This document shows positions 42,783 through 45,592 of a stretch of 45,592 nucleotides of DNA, in pieces. How positions within the stretch are numbered: position 1 is the first letter of the stretch; each line of letters opens with the position of its first letter. The DNA comes from Gemmatimonadaceae bacterium. GTDB taxonomy: Bacteria > Gemmatimonadota > Gemmatimonadetes > Gemmatimonadales > Gemmatimonadaceae. The notes below the pieces were generated by a model. That model was given only the letters and a program-made list of their open reading frames with translations, ran no database searches and was not told the origin of the DNA. The position numbers and the translations under genes were made by a program. The stretch lies in the NCBI GenBank assembly GCA_013697785.1, contig JACCWE010000083.1, positions 1 through 45,592 of the forward strand. Reading direction: 5' to 3'.

Positions 42783-43784
42783 TTATCGCTCCGGGTGCAG
42801 CCGTGCGTCGAGAAACGCCAGCGTCTCCGCCCAGCTCTCGCGCGCCTGTTTGGTGTCCACCCGTGAAAACTGGTGGCCTCCGGGTGGATTGTGCCACTCC
42901 TTGTACGTGTACAGCCCGGCCGTGTCCTTTCCCGCCACCGTCATCGAGTCCCGCAAATGATGGTTCTCGGCGATGAATACATCGCTGTCGTTATCGGCGG
43001 CGTGAACGAGCAATGGCACCTCGAGCTGGCGCGCGTGCGTGATCGGCGAGCGCTCGAGATACGGCTTCGGATTTTTCGAGATGTCCGCACCGTACGCCTT
43101 CTGCGCCGCAAACAGGTTGTGGTAGCTCTGCGGGTGCGTCCGCATGCGCTCGGCCAGATCCGCCACTGGAACGACGGCGACGGCGGCCTTGAACAGCTCG
43201 GGGCGACGGAAGATCGCGTGCAGCGTAATGAAGCCGCCGTGACTCCAGCCCATGATGCCGAGGCGATCGAGATCCGCATTGGGGACGAGCGCGCTCAGAT
43301 AGTCGTGCGCCTGAATGACGTCTTCGACTTCCTTGCCGCCGTAGTCGATGGCGTCGTAGTAGTCTCGCCCGTAGCCGGTGCTTCCGCGATACTCCGGCGC
43401 GATCACGATGTACCCGCGGCCCACGAGCGCGCGCAACTCCGGCACGTAAAGCGTCTTGAAGTCCCCGTGCAGATCCTCGTGCACCATGACGATCGTGGCG
43501 TGCCTGTGCGTCCTGTCGCGAGGCATGAAGAGGTACGCGGGGATGATCATGTCGTCGTCGCCCGCATACTGCACTTTGCGCACGGTCATCTCGCCGGCGA
43601 GCTGCAGCTGAAAATCGACATCGGTGAAGCGCTTGAGAACGCGCTGCTGTGCGAAGTCGTCCTCGCGGTCCGCGCTTCTGAGCGCCCCGCCGCTGGCGCT
43701 GGCGCATCCTCCAGCGAGCATGAGCGCACATCCGATCGTCGTTGCCTTCAGCTGTGCGATTCGGAGGTGCGACAATCGAGGCAT
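42783..43784 (-). CDS. Alpha/beta hydrolase lipoprotein (prolyl-oligopeptidase-like)
   Basis: 333 residues from ATG 43784. The signal MPRLSHLRIAQLKATTIGCALMLAGGC (cited as LKATTIGCALMLAGGC) has a lipobox at Cys27. The fold begins with IPAYLFMPRDRTHRHA, and the nucleophile elbow GWSHGG, the YRGSTGYGRDYYDA cap and the HADNDSDVF acid region agree with the dipeptidyl-peptidase/acylaminoacyl-peptidase (S9) hydrolase group. The final His is in GGHQFSR. Mature protein should be lipid-anchored outside the cytoplasm; it may act on small peptides or esters. A longer frame reaching 43898 has an Arg-rich start and was not used. Confidence 0.85.
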   Translation of the reverse strand: MPRLSHLRIAQLKATTIGCALMLAGGCASASGGALRSADREDDFAQQRVLKRFTDVDFQLQLAGEMTVRKVQYAGDDDMIIPAYLFMPRDRTHRHATIVMVHEDLHGDFKTLYVPELRALVGRGYIVIAPEYRGSTGYGRDYYDAIDYGGKEVEDVIQAHDYLSALVPNADLDRLGIMGWSHGGFITLHAIFRRPELFKAAVAVVPVADLAERMRTHPQSYHNLFAAQKAYGADISKNPKPYLERSPITHARQLEVPLLVHAADNDSDVFIAENHHLRDSMTVAGKDTAGLYTYKEWHNPPGGHQFSRVDTKQARESWAETLAFLDARLHPER

Positions 43785-43971
43785 GAGCAGCGTTGGAGGA
43801 ATCGAGCGCCGTCGGTGCGCCCGCAGTAGTGTAGCGGGCGCTCCAACCAGCATCCGAAAGTTGCGGACAGGCGGCTTTCCGCGCGAGCCCCAACGCACCC
43901 CCTGACTGGTTGGCTAGCAGCGCCGTTACGGCCCTCCAGGTGAAGCTAACATACGGCATGTGGCTTGCCCT

Positions 43972-43977
43972 TATAAT
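43972..43977 (+). promoter_or_regulatory. -10 box TATAAT before the CsbD-like gene
   Basis: A perfect TATAAT in the 255-base divergent gap between the hydrolase and csbD-like genes (43785-44039). No convincing -35 lies 17 bases upstream (local sequence near AACATA). Leader would be about 55-60 bases. CsbD-type genes are often stress-controlled, which could mean an alternative sigma factor. Confidence 0.5.
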
Positions 43978-44039
43978 CCGCAACGGTCCGCCGGCAGGGT
44001 GGCGGGCCGGACTTCAACGTCTTACCGCAGAGGTGTACG

Positions 44040-44294
44040 ATGGACAAGAACAAGGACATGGCCGACAAGGGACTCGCGAACGAGATCAAGGGCAGCGTCA
44101 AGGAGACCGTCGGAAAGGTTCGTGGCGATCTCGGCGATGCAACCGACAACAGCAGCGAGCATCTCAAGGGTCGCGCTCAGCAAGCCGAGGGCAATGTGCA
44201 AAAGAACTTCGGCAAGGCCGAGCAGAAGATCGACGAGAAGCTCGACAAGTCGGACACCGAATACACCGATAGCGGCGCGAAGAAGAAGCACTAG
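44040..44294 (+). CDS. CsbD-like stress protein
   Basis: 84 residues, hydrophilic and helix-rich: ANEIKGSVKETVGKVRGDLGD then LKGRAQQAEGNVQKNFGKAE, matching the CsbD repeat (KG.xKexxGK). Rich in Lys, Glu, Asp, Ser and Gln with no cysteine. CsbD proteins in Bacillus and enterobacteria (YjbJ) are small general stress proteins; function is poorly known. A GAGG lies upstream (CAGAGGTGTACG-ATG). Single gene, between divergent promoter and terminator. Confidence 0.9.
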   Translation: MDKNKDMADKGLANEIKGSVKETVGKVRGDLGDATDNSSEHLKGRAQQAEGNVQKNFGKAEQKIDEKLDKSDTEYTDSGAKKKH

Positions 44295-44315
44295 CCGCAG
44301 CCGCACGATGTTGAG

Positions 44316-44345
44316 GCCGGTCTCGCGCATTTGCGCGGGGCCGGC
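44316..44345. terminator. Bidirectional terminator-type hairpin between convergent genes
   Basis: 13-base stem (44316-44328 with 44333-44345; GCCGGTCTCGCGC) with two G-U pairs in RNA and a four-base ATTT loop. It sits 22 bases after the CsbD stop and 22 bases before the convergent permease stop. Only TTCTC follows, so it is a weak U tract. Confidence 0.6.
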
Positions 44346-44366
44346 TTCTCGCATCTCGCTCGGCTG

Positions 44367-45587
44367 CTACTCGTAGCGCAGCGCGACGATCGGATCGAGA
44401 CTCGCGGCGCGTCGTGCGGGCCAGACGCCGAACACGACACCAACGAGCGCCGAGAACAAGAACGCCGCGGCAACGGCGCCGAGGGAGACATCCGTGTTCC
44501 AGTGCAGCCCGTAGCGCATCCCAATCGCAGTCCCCGATCCGACGACGATCCCGATGATGCCGCCGAGCACACAGAGTACGACCGCCTCGGTGAGGAACTG
44601 CGCGAGGATGTTGCGGCGCGTCGCACCGAGTGCCTTCCGGATTCCGACCTCGCGCGTGCGCTCGGTGACGGAGACGAGCATGATGTTCATGATCCCGATG
44701 CCGCCGACGAGCAGGCTCACGGTCGCGATGCCGGCGAGGAGGAGCCCGAATACCTGCGTCGTCTGCTGCGCGGCATTGAGGAAGTCCGACTGGTTGCGAA
44801 TGGCGAAGTCGTCGTCCTTGCCGCTCTGCAACCGATGCTGTCGCCGCATGATGCTCTCGATCTCGGTCATCGCCTGCGGAATCTCCGCCTCGGAGTTCGC
44901 GAGCACGTTGATCGACTGGAGATTCTTCGTGTCGAAAACGCGGAAGCGCCCGGTGTTGAGCGGAATGAGCACCTGGTCGTCGGGATCGTTGAAACCGGTG
45001 GCGCCGCCCTTCGACGCGAGCACGCCGATGACCTCGAACTGAATCCCACCGATGCGAATGCTCGAGCCGACCGCGGACTCCGGCGGATCTGCGCCGAGAT
45101 TGGTGGCGGTGGTGGGCCCGAGCACGACCACCCGCTGGCGGCCCTTGTCATCGGCCTCCGTGAACATGCGGCCGGCGGCGAGCGAGAACTTGCGCACATC
45201 GAGGTAGTTGGGCGTGGTGCCGATGACGCGCGTGCTCGTGTTGCGATTGCGATACTGCAGCTGCAGCGTGCGCGACATCTCGGGCTCAACGCCCGCGAAA
45301 AACGTCCCCTTCTGCGCCAGCGCCGTCGCGTCCTCGACGAACAGCTTCGCGCGATCGGCCGATGACGCGACGCCTCCCGTGAACACCTGCCCGGGGACGA
45401 CGGTGAGCATCGTGGTGCCGAGCGATGAGATACGATCGTTCACGGCCTGCTGCGCGCCGCGCCCGAGCGCGACGACTGCGATCACCGCGCCGACGCCGAT
45501 GACGATGCCGAGCATGGTGAGCAGCGAACGCAGCTTGTTGACGCGGAGCGCGCTCAGTGCGACGACGATGATCTCGGCGAGGAGCAT
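44367..45587 (-). CDS. MacB/FtsX-type ABC transporter permease
   Basis: 406 residues. N-terminal helix (SALRVNKLRSLLTMLGIVIGVGAVIAVVAL, cited as LRSLLTMLGIVIGVGAV) then a large periplasmic domain (about 55-270) of MacB_PCD type (VGSSIRIGGIQFEVIGVL), and three C-terminal helices with the FtsX fold (GGIGIMNIMLVSVTERTREVGIRKALGA, cited as GIGIMNIMLVSVTERTREVG). It should export or expose lipoproteins, peptides or small molecules, driven by an ATPase expected upstream beyond the window. The ATG lies five bases from the window end, so the upstream context is unseen, and a longer gene is possible. Confidence 0.93.
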   Translation of the reverse strand: MLLAEIIVVALSALRVNKLRSLLTMLGIVIGVGAVIAVVALGRGAQQAVNDRISSLGTTMLTVVPGQVFTGGVASSADRAKLFVEDATALAQKGTFFAGVEPEMSRTLQLQYRNRNTSTRVIGTTPNYLDVRKFSLAAGRMFTEADDKGRQRVVVLGPTTATNLGADPPESAVGSSIRIGGIQFEVIGVLASKGGATGFNDPDDQVLIPLNTGRFRVFDTKNLQSINVLANSEAEIPQAMTEIESIMRRQHRLQSGKDDDFAIRNQSDFLNAAQQTTQVFGLLLAGIATVSLLVGGIGIMNIMLVSVTERTREVGIRKALGATRRNILAQFLTEAVVLCVLGGIIGIVVGSGTAIGMRYGLHWNTDVSLGAVAAAFLFSALVGVVFGVWPARRAASLDPIVALRYE

Positions 45588-45592
45588 ACGAT

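Noticed and set aside
40765-42960. Plus-strand open frame of 731 codons opposite kup
   Set aside because: Arg/His/Glu-rich antisense translation with no recognisable fold; kup is certain.
1-45592. CRISPR arrays, mobile elements, tRNA or rRNA genes, phage or defence islands
   Set aside because: No direct-repeat/spacer series, transposase, integrase, cloverleaf or rRNA-like stretch was seen on reading; a dedicated scan would be needed for complete certainty.

Overview
The window is compact, GC-rich bacterial chromosome. Genes lie close together, start/stop overlaps are common, and GTG starts are frequent. I see no tRNA or rRNA gene, insertion sequence, phage gene or CRISPR array. The gene set suggests an aerobic, Gram-negative-type bacterium, and I infer Gemmatimonadota or a close relative. 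The reasons are a caa3-type oxidase, an OmpA-type porin, several secreted enzymes whose signal peptides end in Ala-Gln, a Zn-ribbon Ser/Thr kinase and a divergent LeuRS. This placement comes from gene style only and was not tested by phylogeny.

Layout, left end (1-3.8 kb): a dihydrolipoamide acyltransferase cut by the window edge and read leftward, then rightward genes for an MDR oxidoreductase, a small zinc-ribbon protein, a seven-blade RCC1 lipoprotein and a conserved-TM-helix channel-like protein. 3.8-10.1 kb: a clear sigma70-type promoter precedes gyrA. It is followed with almost no gaps by a PLP-dependent threonine/serine dehydratase, a REC-GAF-GGDEF diguanylate cyclase and a Zn-ribbon Ser/Thr kinase. 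10.1-18.3 kb: an orphan E1 alpha dehydrogenase subunit coupled to a PQQ-type sugar dehydrogenase lipoprotein, a degenerate aspartyl-protease-like protein, a CoA-binding/small protein pair, a saccharopine-dehydrogenase-like enzyme beside a D-threonine/3-hydroxy-D-aspartate aldolase-type enzyme, and a DacB-type carboxypeptidase.

18.4-25.2 kb (minus strand): a caa3 cytochrome oxidase operon (subunits II with fused cytochrome c, I, III, IV) with its own promoter, ending in an HGSNAT-like membrane acyltransferase. A nicotinate phosphoribosyltransferase lies just upstream. 25.2-32 kb (plus): a flippase-like membrane protein, an OmpA-type porin with terminator, a tightly coupled M61 peptidase / nicotinamidase-like hydrolase / class V aminotransferase trio, and a secreted P1 (DmpA-type) peptidase. 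32-36.5 kb: a YcxB-like protein coupled to a chemoreceptor with no periplasmic sensor, then divergent leuS with an altered HIGH motif. 36.5-45.6 kb: a D-aminoacylase/RidA pair with a good terminator, a ferritin-like/VIT1 fusion, a possible broken small secreted protein, kup with an outer-membrane-type partner, an alpha/beta hydrolase lipoprotein, a CsbD-like protein and a MacB/FtsX-type permease.

How the genes might work together: the caa3 oxidase supplies respiration. The nicotinamidase-like protein and nicotinate phosphoribosyltransferase would give NAD salvage. Several enzymes (the aldolase-type enzyme, DacB, the P1 peptidase, the N-acyl-D-amino acid deacylase and RidA) could together process D-amino acids and cell-wall peptides. 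No unmistakable new system such as a defence island was found. The best leads are the oxidase-acyltransferase operon, the gyrA signalling string, the disulfide-stapled RCC1 lipoprotein, the sensorless chemoreceptor pair and the inactivated retropepsin-like protein.
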